Shown in pieces: positions 10,117 to 18,297 of a stretch of 64,000 nt of DNA. Numbering within the stretch: the first letter of the stretch is position 1; each line of letters opens with the position of its first letter. This stretch comes from Rossellomorea sp. SC111 (lineage in GTDB: Bacteria > Bacillota > Bacilli > Bacillales > Bacillaceae_B): assembly GCF_024733565.1 (NCBI RefSeq), contig NZ_JANIOC010000006.1, positions 62,001 to 126,000 on the forward strand, given 5' to 3'. Made by a program: the position numbers and the translations under genes. Under the pieces are notes generated by a model, which ran no database searches, had not been told where the DNA came from, and saw only the letters and a program-made list of their open reading frames with translations.

Positions 10117-11437
10117 AACCGTACGGGAAGCAGCACTCGATGTCATCGAGGCAGTGGAAAAAAATCAATCATACAGCAATTTACTGCTTCATTCCGTGAT
10201 TGAAAAAAATGAACTTCCGAGTAAGGATATCGGTTTATTGACGGAATTGACATATGGGACCATTCAACGAAAAATGACGCTGGATTTCTATCTGGCCCCT
10301 TTTATTAAAGGGAAGCTGGACGATTGGGTTCGTCAATTGTTACGATTATCCCTTTATCAGCTAGTCTACTTGGACCGGATACCGGATCGGGCCGTATTCT
10401 ATGAAGCGGTCGAAATCGCCAAAAAAAGAGGACATAAAGGAATTTCAGGATTGGTCAATGGGGTATTGCGATCCGTACAGAGAAATGGCCTGCCGACTCT
10501 TGATTCCATCAAGGACCCGGTGGAAAGGGTCGCCATCGAAACGAGTCATCCATACTGGCTTGTAAAAAGATGGGAAGAACAATTTGGTTTAGAGAAAACG
10601 AAAGAAATGTGCGAAACAAATTTGATCGCTCCAAATCAAACGGCCCGAGTGAATACAACCAGGATCAGCCGTGAAGAGCTTATGCAAACATTAGCGGAAA
10701 GCGGTAATGAAGTGAAAGAAAGTCCGATCGTCCCGGAGGCGGTTCAATCGCTACGGGGAAACCTTGCCAAGACAGATGCATACCGAAATGGATTATGTAC
10801 GATACAGGATGAAAGCTCGATGCTTGTTTCTTACGCATTAAAGCTGGAAAACGGCTTGAAAGTATTGGACGCGTGTGCAGCACCTGGAGGGAAAACGACC
10901 CATATCGCAGAGAAACTCTCCGGAACCGGAGAAGTTTATGCATTGGATCTCCATAAGCATAAAGTCAAATTAATTGATGAAAATGCTTCCCGACTAGGTC
11001 TTTCCAATGTACACACTGCAGTCCTCGACAGCAGGAAAGCGGGAGAGCAATTTGAAAAGGGAAGTTTCGATCGCATATTGGTCGATGCACCGTGTTCGGG
11101 TTTAGGCGTACTTAGAAGAAAACCGGATATTAAATATGCAAAAAAAGAAAGTGATCTTTTATCCCTTCAAAAAATCCAGCTCGATATCCTCTCATCCGTG
11201 GCGCCATTGCTGAAAAAAGGTGGATTATTGGTATATAGCACATGTACGGTGGATCGTAATGAAAATGAAGGAACCGTTTCGGCATTTCTGAATGATCACC
11301 CCGAGTTTGAGTTTCATGCACTCGATCAGCTTCCGGAAGCGGTGAGACCTTTCATTGACGGGAACCAAATGCAAATCTTTCCTCAGGATTTCGGAGGCGA
11401 CGGTTTCTATATTTCGTGCTTTCTGAAAAAGGATTAA
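10103..11437 (+). CDS. rsmB: 16S rRNA (cytosine-967-C5)-methyltransferase RsmB
   Basis: SAM-dependent rRNA m5C methyltransferase. It has an N-terminal NusB-like RNA-binding domain (about residues 1-140) and a C-terminal Rossmann domain. Motif I is [11 protein letters not shown] (about 257), motif IV is [15 protein letters not shown] (about 328) and motif VI is YSTCTV with the catalytic Cys (about 379). 444 residues. The start lies within fmt (14-base overlap). In B. subtilis the next gene is rlmN, which is missing here. Confidence 0.95.
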   Translation: MKRNKTVREAALDVIEAVEKNQSYSNLLLHSVIEKNELPSKDIGLLTELTYGTIQRKMTLDFYLAPFIKGKLDDWVRQLLRLSLYQLVYLDRIPDRAVFYEAVEIAKKRGHKGISGLVNGVLRSVQRNGLPTLDSIKDPVERVAIETSHPYWLVKRWEEQFGLEKTKEMCETNLIAPNQTARVNTTRISREELMQTLAESGNEVKESPIVPEAVQSLRGNLAKTDAYRNGLCTIQDESSMLVSYALKLENGLKVLDACAAPGGKTTHIAEKLSGTGEVYALDLHKHKVKLIDENASRLGLSNVHTAVLDSRKAGEQFEKGSFDRILVDAPCSGLGVLRRKPDIKYAKKESDLLSLQKIQLDILSSVAPLLKKGGLLVYSTCTVDRNENEGTVSAFLNDHPEFEFHALDQLPEAVRPFIDGNQMQIFPQDFGGDGFYISCFLKKD

Positions 11438-11565
11438 GTCGATATTCATCAATTGTTGAAAGTAAAGCAGGAAAATCCGCTGTAAGAGTCGTAAAAGTAC
11501 AACAGACCTTTTTGTATGTGCAGAAGGAACTACTTGAAATAGGTGCAGAAGAAGAGAAGAGGTGA
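11438..11565 (+). pseudogene. rlmN: Possible degraded remnant of rlmN between rsmB and prpC
   Basis: rlmN (23S rRNA/tRNA A2503 methyltransferase) normally lies between rsmB and prpC in Bacilli. Only about 130 bases separate those genes here, and no intact radical SAM gene is present. One frame from 11458 to the stop at 11563 encodes AGKSAVRVVKVQQ, which resembles the AGEIVAQVVKVQ segment of RlmN as I recall it. Another frame right after rsmB encodes KSIF, similar to the SIFSL near the RlmN N-terminus. The matches are short and could be chance, so this is a suggestion only. Confidence 0.3.
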
Positions 11566-11570
11566 CCTAA

Positions 11571-12320
11571 GTGAAGACGGTTTATTTTACGGACAAAGGG
11601 AAAGTGCGGCAGCTGAATGAAGATAGTGCCGGTGTATTCGTGAATCAGCATGGAGATCATTTAGCAGTTGTAGCAGATGGGATGGGCGGCCACAGAGCAG
11701 GGGACGTTGCCAGTGAGCTTACCATTTCCATCTTAAAGGACTTATGGGAGAAAACCGAGAAATTTCACACCGCTGATGAAGCAGAAAATTGGTTAAAATC
11801 AACTATTAACGAAGTAAACAAAGAAGTATATACTTATTCTCAATCCAATTCCGAATGCGAAGGGATGGGTACGACTCTCGTCGGAGCCATTTGTACTTCT
11901 TTGTTCGCAACCATTGTCAATATCGGTGACAGCAGAGGGTATATCCTGAATGAAAACGGATTTCATCAACTGACCGAAGATCATACGCTTGTGAATGAAT
12001 TGGTCAGGAGCGGTGAAATTTCAAAGGAAGATGCAGAGCATCATCCGAGAAAAAATGTAATCTTAAGAGCGATCGGTACGGAAGCTTCGATTACGATGGA
12101 TATTAAAACGATCATGTTCGAAGAAGAAGATGTCATTCTTCTATGTTCTGATGGTCTTTCGAATAAAGTCTCTGAGAAAGAAATGAAAGAGGTATTGGCC
12201 AAGGACCACTCCCTGGAAAATAAAGGGGAGTCGCTCGTTCATTTAGCGAATGAATATGGCGGTGAAGATAATATAACCGTAGTAATTGTCGAGTTTGCCG
12301 CTGAAACGGAAAGCGGGTGA
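11571..12320 (+). CDS. prpC: PP2C-family serine/threonine protein phosphatase PrpC (Stp)
   Basis: Mn2+-dependent phosphatase that reverses PrkC phosphorylation. PP2C metal-binding motifs are visible: NEDSAG near the N-terminus, VADGMGGHRAGDVAS (about 35-50), GDSRGY, LCSDGLSNKV and GGEDNITVVIV at the end. 249 residues. The start is a GTG at 11571 behind GAGGTGA. The stop lies five bases before the prkC ATG, so kinase and phosphatase are made from one message. Confidence 0.95.
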   Translation: MKTVYFTDKGKVRQLNEDSAGVFVNQHGDHLAVVADGMGGHRAGDVASELTISILKDLWEKTEKFHTADEAENWLKSTINEVNKEVYTYSQSNSECEGMGTTLVGAICTSLFATIVNIGDSRGYILNENGFHQLTEDHTLVNELVRSGEISKEDAEHHPRKNVILRAIGTEASITMDIKTIMFEEEDVILLCSDGLSNKVSEKEMKEVLAKDHSLENKGESLVHLANEYGGEDNITVVIVEFAAETESG

Positions 12321-12324
12321 TAAC

Positions 12325-14343
12325 ATGATGGAAGGTAAGCGCATTAGTGGGCGTTACAGAATTATTAAACTCATTGGTGGAGGGGGAATGGCAAACGTCT
12401 ATTTAGCTCACGATGTGATTCTTGATCGTGAAGTAGCCATTAAAATGCTCCGGATCGACTTTGCCAATGAAGAGGAATTCATTAAACGATTCCAACGGGA
12501 AGCCCAATCTGCTACTAGTCTTGCCCACCCTAATATTGTGAGCATTTATGATGTAGGAGAAGAGGATGACCTCTATTATATCGTCATGGAATATGTTCAT
12601 GGCATGACGCTAAAGCAATACATACAGCAACATTCGCCTGTCAATGTCGACAAGGCGATCGATATCATGAAGCAACTGACAATCGCCATGTCTCATGCTC
12701 ATCAGAATCATATCGTCCACAGGGATATCAAGCCCCATAATATTCTTCTTGATGAAGAAGGAAATGTGAAGATAACCGATTTCGGGATTGCGATGGCCCT
12801 TAGTGCCACGTCGATCACACAGACCAATTCGGTTCTCGGATCGGTACACTACCTTTCTCCTGAGCAGGCGAGAGGTGGAATGGCCACAAAGAAATCGGAC
12901 ATCTATTCCCTTGGGATCGTCATGTTCGAATTGTTGACGGGCAGATTACCTTTCTCCGGAGAGTCGGCGGTCTCGATTGCCTTAAAGCATTTGCAGTCGG
13001 AAACACCTTCCTTAAAGAGATGGAATCCTGACATTCCACAAAGTGTAGAAAATATCGTCTTAAAAGCAACGGCGAAGGACCCATTCAGACGCTACGAGAG
13101 CCTTGAAGAAATGGATGAAGACTTGTCAACAGCCCTTGATGCCGATCGAATGAACGAACCTAAATTCGCCGTTCCTCTCGATGATGAAGCGACAAAAGCG
13201 ATCCCTGTCATCACGGATCAAAAGGCGTACTCGAATTTAGATGATACGATCGTCCATCACCAGACCAATACAGATGACGTGCAAACCAAGCCTACCCCAC
13301 CAGTGAAAGAGGGGAAGAAGGGTAAAAAAGATAAAACGAAAGCACCAAAGGGAAAAAGGAAGAAGAAGTGGCCGATGGTGATCATTGGTTTATTCTTTTT
13401 ATTGATTCTGTTGGGAATCGCTGCTGTCACGATGGTGCCTGGTTTACTGGGACCGAAAGAGATAGAAGTACCGAAAGTTGCTGAAATGGATCAAACCGAA
13501 GCAATTTCGACGATCATATCGGCTGGGTTTGTGGTCGGTGAAACCAAGAAGGTACCCGATGAAGATATTCCTGAAGGATATGTGATCAAGACCAATCCGA
13601 AAGCAGGCCGAATGGCGAATGAAGGATCGGCTGTCGATATCTATGTCAGTACTGGTAAAGAAAAAGTGGAAGTCGATGATTATGTCGGCAAGGACTTTGA
13701 AGAAGTGTCTGCTGATTTGGAAGAAAAGGGATTTACTGTAGAGAAAGAAGAAGAGTTTAATGAGGACGAGGCACAAGGGACGATCACGGATCAGGATCCA
13801 TCACCAGGGGAAGAAGTCGTGGCTGAGGAGACGACGATAACTCTGACTGTAAGTAAGGGGTCCGAGCCGTTTAATATGGATAATTTAGAGGGCTTCGACA
13901 AATCAGCACTTGATCAATATGCAGCCTTAAATGGTGTAAAGATTGAAGTGAGGGACGAAAAATACTCTGATAGTATCGAAGCGGGTAAAGTGATTTCCCA
14001 TGAACCGCAACAAGGAACCCCGACTTACAAAGGGGAAACAATTTATGTGATCATGTCTAAGGGCCCTGAACCTCCGAAGGAAGTGCCGACTAAAGAGGTT
14101 ACAGAAGACGTAACAATCCCATATAAGGGACAAGAAGGAAAGCCTCAATCCGTGGAAATATTCATTGACGATAAGGACAGTGATCTCGACGACAGTGATG
14201 CAGACCAAGTCCAAGGAATTTACGAAGATACGACCATTACGATGACCTTCACGTTAGAAGAAGGAACAAAAGGGGAATATATTATTTTAGTCGATGGTAA
14301 AGAGTATAAAAGAGGTACCGTCGATTATCCTAAAGAAGAATAA
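12325..14343 (+). CDS. prkC: PASTA-domain Ser/Thr protein kinase PrkC
   Basis: Membrane Ser/Thr kinase that senses cell-wall muropeptides, acting in spore germination, wall homeostasis and translation control. The cytoplasmic kinase domain has the glycine loop GGGGMANVY (18-26), Lys40, HRDIKPHN and DFG. A basic linker, one transmembrane helix (about 349-371) and at least three extracellular PASTA repeats follow, with an acidic C-terminal domain. I chose ATG 12325 (672 residues) because homologs begin at (I/E)GKRISGRY; the in-frame ATG at 12286 lies inside prpC. The ribosome site is weak, consistent with coupling to prpC. Confidence 0.95.
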   Translation: MMEGKRISGRYRIIKLIGGGGMANVYLAHDVILDREVAIKMLRIDFANEEEFIKRFQREAQSATSLAHPNIVSIYDVGEEDDLYYIVMEYVHGMTLKQYIQQHSPVNVDKAIDIMKQLTIAMSHAHQNHIVHRDIKPHNILLDEEGNVKITDFGIAMALSATSITQTNSVLGSVHYLSPEQARGGMATKKSDIYSLGIVMFELLTGRLPFSGESAVSIALKHLQSETPSLKRWNPDIPQSVENIVLKATAKDPFRRYESLEEMDEDLSTALDADRMNEPKFAVPLDDEATKAIPVITDQKAYSNLDDTIVHHQTNTDDVQTKPTPPVKEGKKGKKDKTKAPKGKRKKKWPMVIIGLFFLLILLGIAAVTMVPGLLGPKEIEVPKVAEMDQTEAISTIISAGFVVGETKKVPDEDIPEGYVIKTNPKAGRMANEGSAVDIYVSTGKEKVEVDDYVGKDFEEVSADLEEKGFTVEKEEEFNEDEAQGTITDQDPSPGEEVVAEETTITLTVSKGSEPFNMDNLEGFDKSALDQYAALNGVKIEVRDEKYSDSIEAGKVISHEPQQGTPTYKGETIYVIMSKGPEPPKEVPTKEVTEDVTIPYKGQEGKPQSVEIFIDDKDSDLDDSDADQVQGIYEDTTITMTFTLEEGTKGEYIILVDGKEYKRGTVDYPKEE

Positions 14344-14355
14344 CATTCACTTGCC

Positions 14356-14406
14356 AAGGGGCTGTACCCGGGTTTTTAAAGAACCTACGGGACAGTCCTC
14401 TTATTT
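14356..14406 (+). terminator. Intrinsic terminator after prkC
   Basis: GGGCTGTaCCCG pairs with CGGGaCAGtCC around an internal loop, followed by TCTTATTTT. It separates prpC-prkC from rsgA. Confidence 0.75.
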
Positions 14407-14480
14407 TCATTTATAATGGTAATGATACATAATGAAGATAATGAACAATTTAGATAAACGTTTTGAATAGGAGGTTTCGA

Positions 14481-15362
14481 ATGCCTGAAGGAAAAATCGT
14501 AAAAGCATTGAGTGGATTTTACTATGTGCTCTCAGAAGGCAGTGTGACGCAATGCAGGGGCAGGGGCAATTTCCGAAAAAATAAAATTACGCCCCTTGTT
14601 GGTGATTATGTCGAGTTTCAAGCAGAGAACAAAACGGATGGGTACATTCTGAAGGTATTGGAACGGAAGAATGAATTGGTACGCCCGCCCATCGCAAATG
14701 TCGATCAGGCGATTCTGGTCTTTTCAGCCAGTGAACCGAATTTCAGTCCTGCGCTTCTGGATCGTTTTCTTGTGTTGGTAGAGAGCAAAGAAATTGAACC
14801 GCTTATCTGCGTGACAAAGATGGACCTCCTTTCCACGGAGCAGGCAACTAAGATCGAACAATATGTGTCCGATTACCGCTCATTTGGGTATGAAGTGCTG
14901 ATGACTTCTTCTAAAACAGAGCATGGCCTGGAGGAACTGACCCCTTACTTAAAGGATAAAATTTCCGTTTTTGCCGGGCAATCAGGAGTAGGGAAATCAT
15001 CTTTGCTAAATGCCCTGAATCCCGAACTGGAACTGAAGACGGCCATGATTTCCTCCCACTTGGGCCGGGGGAAACATACGACCCGCCATGTGGAACTCAT
15101 CGATATAAAGGATGGGCTGGTCGCAGATACCCCGGGATTCAGTTCACTGGAGTTTTCAGAGCTTGAAATAGAAGAACTGCCGCGATGCTTCCCGGAAATG
15201 GTCGAGGTAGCAGATGAGTGTAAATTCAGGGGCTGTCTTCATATCAATGAACCGAAATGTGCCGTTAAATCCGCAGTTGAAGCGGGAAGGATCCCTGATT
15301 ACCGCTACGACCACTATTTGACTTTCCACCAAGAAATAAAAGAAAGAAAGCCGAGGTACTAA
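14481..15362 (+). CDS. rsgA: Ribosome small-subunit GTPase RsgA (CpgA/YloQ)
   Basis: Circularly permuted GTPase that checks late maturation of the 30S subunit; in B. subtilis it is a PrkC substrate, which fits its position. An N-terminal OB fold is followed by the permuted G4 (TKMD), then G1 GQSGVGKSSLLN and G3 DTPG. A C-terminal zinc motif has CKFRGC, then His and Cys. The ATG at 14481 has AGGAGG at 14470-14475 and gives 293 residues starting MPEGKI, as in homologs; an upstream in-frame TTG (14463) is unlikely. Confidence 0.95.
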   Translation: MPEGKIVKALSGFYYVLSEGSVTQCRGRGNFRKNKITPLVGDYVEFQAENKTDGYILKVLERKNELVRPPIANVDQAILVFSASEPNFSPALLDRFLVLVESKEIEPLICVTKMDLLSTEQATKIEQYVSDYRSFGYEVLMTSSKTEHGLEELTPYLKDKISVFAGQSGVGKSSLLNALNPELELKTAMISSHLGRGKHTTRHVELIDIKDGLVADTPGFSSLEFSELEIEELPRCFPEMVEVADECKFRGCLHINEPKCAVKSAVEAGRIPDYRYDHYLTFHQEIKERKPRY

Positions 15363-15364
15363 AT

Positions 15365-16015
15365 ATGAAAATCGCACCATCCATTCTTTCTGCCAATTTT
15401 GCAGAGCTGGGAAATGAAATCAAAGATGTTGAAAAAGGGGGAGCGGACTATATCCATGTAGACGTCATGGATGGTCACTTCGTACCGAATATTACGCTCG
15501 GGCCAATGATCGTAAAAGCGATCCGTCCACTAACAACGTTGCCTTTGGACGTACATCTCATGATTGAAAATCCAAGTCAATACATCGAAGCTTTTGCCGA
15601 TGCGGGAGCGGACTATATTACCGTCCATGTAGAAGCAGACCCCCATTTGCATAGAACGATTCAAATGATTAAAAACAAAGGAGTCAAAGCGGGTGTCGTC
15701 CTGAATCCGGGTACTCCTGCAGACTCGATCAGACCTGTCTTGCAAGATGTCGACATGGTCCTCTTGATGACTGTGAACCCTGGTTTCGGCGGGCAATCAT
15801 TCATCCCGTCGGTCGTACCGAAAATCAAGCAGATCCGCGAATGGGCAAATGAAGTCAATCCTTCACTCGAAATCGAAGTGGACGGTGGCATCAACCCTGA
15901 AACGGCTGCCGTTTGTGCTGAAGCGGGTGCAGACGTATTTGTAGCTGGATCTGCCATCTATAATAAGAGTGACCGAGGGGGAGCAATCGAAGAATTGAAG
16001 AAATCTCTCGTATAA
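15365..16015 (+). CDS. rpe: Ribulose-phosphate 3-epimerase
   Basis: Interconverts ribulose 5-phosphate and xylulose 5-phosphate in the pentose phosphate pathway. A TIM barrel with the metal and substrate motifs: SILSAN at the start, HVDVMDGHFVPN (about 32-43), VHLMI, MTVNPGFGGQ (about 138-147) and EVDGGIN. 216 residues. It starts two bases after rsgA and is followed by a terminator. Confidence 0.96.
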   Translation: MKIAPSILSANFAELGNEIKDVEKGGADYIHVDVMDGHFVPNITLGPMIVKAIRPLTTLPLDVHLMIENPSQYIEAFADAGADYITVHVEADPHLHRTIQMIKNKGVKAGVVLNPGTPADSIRPVLQDVDMVLLMTVNPGFGGQSFIPSVVPKIKQIREWANEVNPSLEIEVDGGINPETAAVCAEAGADVFVAGSAIYNKSDRGGAIEELKKSLV

Positions 16016-16022
16016 GAGACGA

Positions 16023-16053
16023 AGGCTGATCCTTATGGGTCAGCCTATTTTTA
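16023..16053 (+). terminator. Intrinsic terminator between rpe and thiN
   Basis: AGGCTGATCC pairs with GGGTCAGCCT around a short loop, followed by ATTTTTAT. thiN starts only 20 bases later, so read-through or an unseen promoter must supply its message. Confidence 0.8.
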
Positions 16054-16072
16054 TAAATTGGGAGTGGAGGAA

Positions 16073-16720
16073 ATGGAACTAAATATCGTTGCCGGCGGAC
16101 CGGATCGATACATACCGGAATTGAACAAATATTGCAGTGATGAAGTCAAATGGGTTGGCGTAGACCGCGGTGTTTATACATTATTGAAACAAAAGATCGA
16201 ACCCCAAATTGCATTCGGGGATTTTGATTCAGTGAACACGGAAGAGTGGGAACTGATCCAGGAAAAAGTCCGGGAAGTCAATCGCTATAAGCCGGAAAAG
16301 GACGAGACGGACCTGGAGCTTGCCTTGAACTGGGCGATCAATCAGAACCCTGCTAAAATTTCCATCTTCGGTGCCACGGGGGGACGGCTTGATCACTTCA
16401 TGGGAAACCTGCAGTTATTAATGACCCCGACACTCTTAGAAGCGGAAATAAAGGTGGAAATGATCGACGTGCAAAATCGATTATCCCTTGCTGAACCCGG
16501 GGAGCATAACGTTGAAAAAAGCCCGGAATTACAGTATATTTCCTTTGTTCCCGTCACTGGAAATGTCGAAGGGATCACCCTCACCGGCTTTAAATATCCC
16601 TTAAATAATCGGAATATTTCAAGAGGATCCACACTATGTATTAGTAATGAACTTATACAATCATCTGGTACTTTTTCCTTTTCAAATGGCATATTAATGG
16701 TGATAAGAAGCAGTGATTAA
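16073..16720 (+). CDS. thiN: Thiamine pyrophosphokinase
   Basis: Transfers pyrophosphate from ATP to thiamine to make the coenzyme TPP. Recognised by FGDFDSV (about 53-59), the KDETDLELAL motif (about 82-91), GATGGRLDH (about 105-113), and a C-terminal beta-domain. 215 residues. I chose ATG 16073 because GTGGAGG precedes it by a normal distance; the in-frame ATG-like start at 16058 lacks a site. No thiamine riboswitch is visible upstream. Confidence 0.93.
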   Translation: MELNIVAGGPDRYIPELNKYCSDEVKWVGVDRGVYTLLKQKIEPQIAFGDFDSVNTEEWELIQEKVREVNRYKPEKDETDLELALNWAINQNPAKISIFGATGGRLDHFMGNLQLLMTPTLLEAEIKVEMIDVQNRLSLAEPGEHNVEKSPELQYISFVPVTGNVEGITLTGFKYPLNNRNISRGSTLCISNELIQSSGTFSFSNGILMVIRSSD

Positions 16721-16833
16721 AGCTTCACGTGACCAGGCAGAAAAGAAGACGTACTTAACTGAAACTGCTTGAATAAACTACACTGTTGTCAAGCGAAACA
16801 TTACGTTCTTTAGATTGTGGGGAGGGACTTTAA

Positions 16834-16914
16834 ATGCGCTTTTATACAATTAAATTACCAAAATTCTTGGGTGGACTTGTGAGGGCGATGTTAGGAACGT
16901 TTAAAAAAGAATAA
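16834..16914 (+). CDS. spoVM: Stage V sporulation protein M
   Basis: A 26-residue amphipathic helix that binds the convex face of the forespore membrane, anchors SpoIVA and so directs spore coat assembly; it is also an FtsH substrate. The peptide MRFYTIKLPKFLGGLVRAML continues with GTFKKE and differs from B. subtilis SpoVM at only a few positions; the Pro9 needed for curvature sensing is present. A strong GGGGAGG ribosome site precedes it. The location after thiN is the standard one. I could not identify a convincing sigma-E promoter in the 113 bases upstream, though one is expected. Confidence 0.95.
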   Translation: MRFYTIKLPKFLGGLVRAMLGTFKKE

Positions 16915-16927
16915 ATCTTTTGGTGGG

Positions 16928-16956
16928 GATGGCATTGATGCCATCTTCTTTTTTTA
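16928..16956 (+). terminator. Intrinsic terminator after spoVM
   Basis: GATGGCAT-TG-ATGCCATC, a perfect 8-bp stem with a 2-nt minimum loop, followed by TTCTTTTTTT. Confidence 0.85.
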
Positions 16957-17020
16957 AGCGGTAGATCTAGAGATGAAAGAGGGGGCTAGTGGTTTTTTTT
17001 TGAGCCAGGCAGGGCAGAAA

Positions 17021-17210
17021 ATAAGCGGAGTTTTTCCCGTTACATTCAGAATAAAACTTGTTTTAGGGTTGATAAGGGGAGGTATTCCGCTTACGCAACA
17101 AAAATCACCCATTTTTATGTGTTTTGAGATTAATAGGCGGAATATTTCCTTCTATTTAAGATTTTTTATATAGTCATTTCGAATTAAGCGGAATTTTTCC
17201 ATCTATTTAT
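17021..17210. repeat. Cluster of short GCGGAAT-type repeats
   Basis: Two 27-base copies at 17132-17158 and 17184-17210 match at 23 of 27 positions and share the core GCGGAATwTTTCC followed by TCTATTTA. A more diverged copy lies at 17021-17042 (AAGCGGAG then TTTTTCCCG). A reversed core (TATTCCGCTTA) lies at 17083-17093. The core is itself partly palindromic (GGAA...TTCC). It looks like a small dispersed intergenic repeat that has been duplicated locally. Confidence 0.6.
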
Positions 17211-17262
17211 CAGCTCTGGTGCTTAACATGATTCACAACCGAAGTACGACCACTCTTGAAGG

Positions 17263-17357
17263 GCTTGAGGCTCGAGGTCATAAGCTAAATTGACCAAAAA
17301 GGCAAAGAACGCCTTTCCGGTCAATTCATCCTATGCTTGTCGGGCCTACCCAAGCCG
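17263..17357. repeat. Large imperfect palindrome, dispersed-repeat-like
   Basis: The outer arms GGCTTGAGGC and GCCTACCCAAGCC pair. The middle arms carry TCGAGGTCATA and TATGCTTGTCG. The inner hairpin is AATTGACC...GGTCAATT (17289-17327), itself enclosing AAAGGC...GCCTTT. A purine-rich flank (AAGCGGAGGC on the minus strand) extends to about 17370. From memory, very similar elements occur in many Bacillaceae intergenic regions, so this is probably one copy of a dispersed REP/MITE-like repeat or a small structured RNA. I cannot name the family with certainty. Confidence 0.6.
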
Positions 17358-17411
17358 CCTCCGCTTTTCTTGCTGTAAAGTATTTTTTCTTGAAAGGTTT
17401 TAATTGTAGTA

Positions 17412-17440
17412 TTGCATTATAGAAAGTTGTGTGATAAATT
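17412..17440 (+). promoter_or_regulatory. Candidate sigma-A promoter of rpmB
   Basis: TTGCAT, 17 bp, TAAATT with a TGa extension before the -10. It lies about 80 bases upstream of the rpmB start, which leaves a leader of about 75 bases. Confidence 0.45.
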
Positions 17441-17521
17441 ATTAAAGTATCTTTATGATAATAAGCGAAATGTGGAACTGAAATTAACTTCAGCTTCTTG
17501 TTAGTGAGGAGGGAATATATT

Positions 17522-17710
17522 ATGGCAAAACAATGCGTAGTAACAGGCCGTAAAGCCAGCTCAGGTAACGCTCGCTCTCACGCAATGAATGCGAACAAGC
17601 GTACTTGGGGTGCAAACCTGCAAAAAGTTCGAATTCTTGTGGACGGAAAGCCTAAGAAAGTATGGGTTTCTGCAAGAGCGTTGAAATCTGGTAAAGTAGA
17701 ACGCGTATAA
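17522..17710 (+). CDS. rpmB: 50S ribosomal protein L28
   Basis: Large-subunit ribosomal protein. 62 residues opening [11 protein letters not shown], with the conserved NRTWGAN-type core (here [11 protein letters not shown]) and a [10 protein letters not shown] end. The ATG at 17522 is preceded by GGAGGG. It has only one Cys, so it lacks the paired CxxC zinc ribbon of the C+ form. It is monocistronic, between its own promoter and terminator. Confidence 0.96.
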   Translation: MAKQCVVTGRKASSGNARSHAMNANKRTWGANLQKVRILVDGKPKKVWVSARALKSGKVERV

Positions 17711-17723
17711 TACTTAAAATGGG

Positions 17724-17751
17724 AAGGCGCCTAATTCAGGCGTCTTTTTTC
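17724..17751 (+). terminator. Intrinsic terminator after rpmB
   Basis: GGCGCCT-aattc-AGGCGTC stem followed by TTTTTT. Confidence 0.85.
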
Positions 17752-17850
17752 ATTAGCAGCTCCATTAAGTAAGCCAATGATTAATCTTTGAATAATAAGG
17801 AAAAAATAGAGGGTAAACCCAAGAAATGACGCTTGTGATAATAGTTTAGC

Positions 17851-17879
17851 TTTCAAAAACAGTATACTTATAGTAAAAT
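17851..17879 (+). promoter_or_regulatory. Possible promoter of yloU-fakA
   Basis: TTTCAA, 17 bp, TAAAAT, about 40 bases before the yloU start. A TATACT lies inside the spacer and could be an alternative -10. Weak by sequence alone. Confidence 0.35.
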
Positions 17880-17919
17880 GTTTTTAGCCAAGCATGTAAT
17901 TAAAGGGGGAAAACATTCC

Positions 17920-18282
17920 ATGTCCATCGAATTGAAAACGCAGTACGGACAAATTGATATTACGAATGATGTCATTGCAATGATTGCTGGAGGTGCAGCG
18001 GTGGATTGCTACGGAATTGTTGGAATGGCTTCAAAGAACCAAATTAAAGACGGTTTCACAGATATCTTACGTAAAGAAAACTTCACTCGCGGAGTGATTG
18101 TTCGTCAAGATGAAGAGGAAGTACATATTGATATGTATATTATTGTGAGTTATGGTACAAAAATTTCTGAGATTGCCCATAATGTACAATCCAAGGTTAA
18201 ATATACTCTTGATAAGACCGTCGGCTTGGCGGTAGATTCAGTAAATATTTTTGTGCAGGGGGTTCGTGTTACGAACCCGTAG
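17920..18282 (+). CDS. yloU: Asp23/Gls24 family envelope stress response protein YloU
   Basis: A 120-residue Asp23 (DUF322) family protein. Members are membrane-associated or cytoplasmic proteins linked to cell-envelope stress; the exact function is unknown. The signature is visible: IDITNDVIAMIAGGAA then VDCYGIVGMAS, VHIDMYIIVSYG, and a C-terminal NIFVQGV. ATG 17920 has AAGGGGG in front; the in-frame ATG at 17878 overlaps the putative -10. fakA follows after 15 bases, the universal Firmicute arrangement. Confidence 0.92.
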   Translation: MSIELKTQYGQIDITNDVIAMIAGGAAVDCYGIVGMASKNQIKDGFTDILRKENFTRGVIVRQDEEEVHIDMYIIVSYGTKISEIAHNVQSKVKYTLDKTVGLAVDSVNIFVQGVRVTNP

Positions 18283-18297
18283 TGAGGAGGAAGATTC

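Larger units (their letters stand above)
16915..17521. other. Intergenic region spoVM-rpmB (about 600 bases)
   Basis: It holds the spoVM terminator, a cluster of short AAGCGGAAT-type repeats, a roughly 95-base imperfect palindrome, a promoter and the rpmB leader (each listed separately). A 66-codon open frame at 16973-17173 is not accepted as a gene: it has no ribosome site and runs through the short repeats. Confidence 0.7.

Noticed and set aside
16721-16833. Sigma-E promoter for spoVM
   Set aside because: Expected biologically, but I could not find -35 and -10 elements with acceptable match and spacing.
16973-17173. 66-codon open frame between spoVM and rpmB
   Set aside because: No ribosome site, low-complexity start, and the frame runs through repeated intergenic motifs. 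No recognisable protein features.
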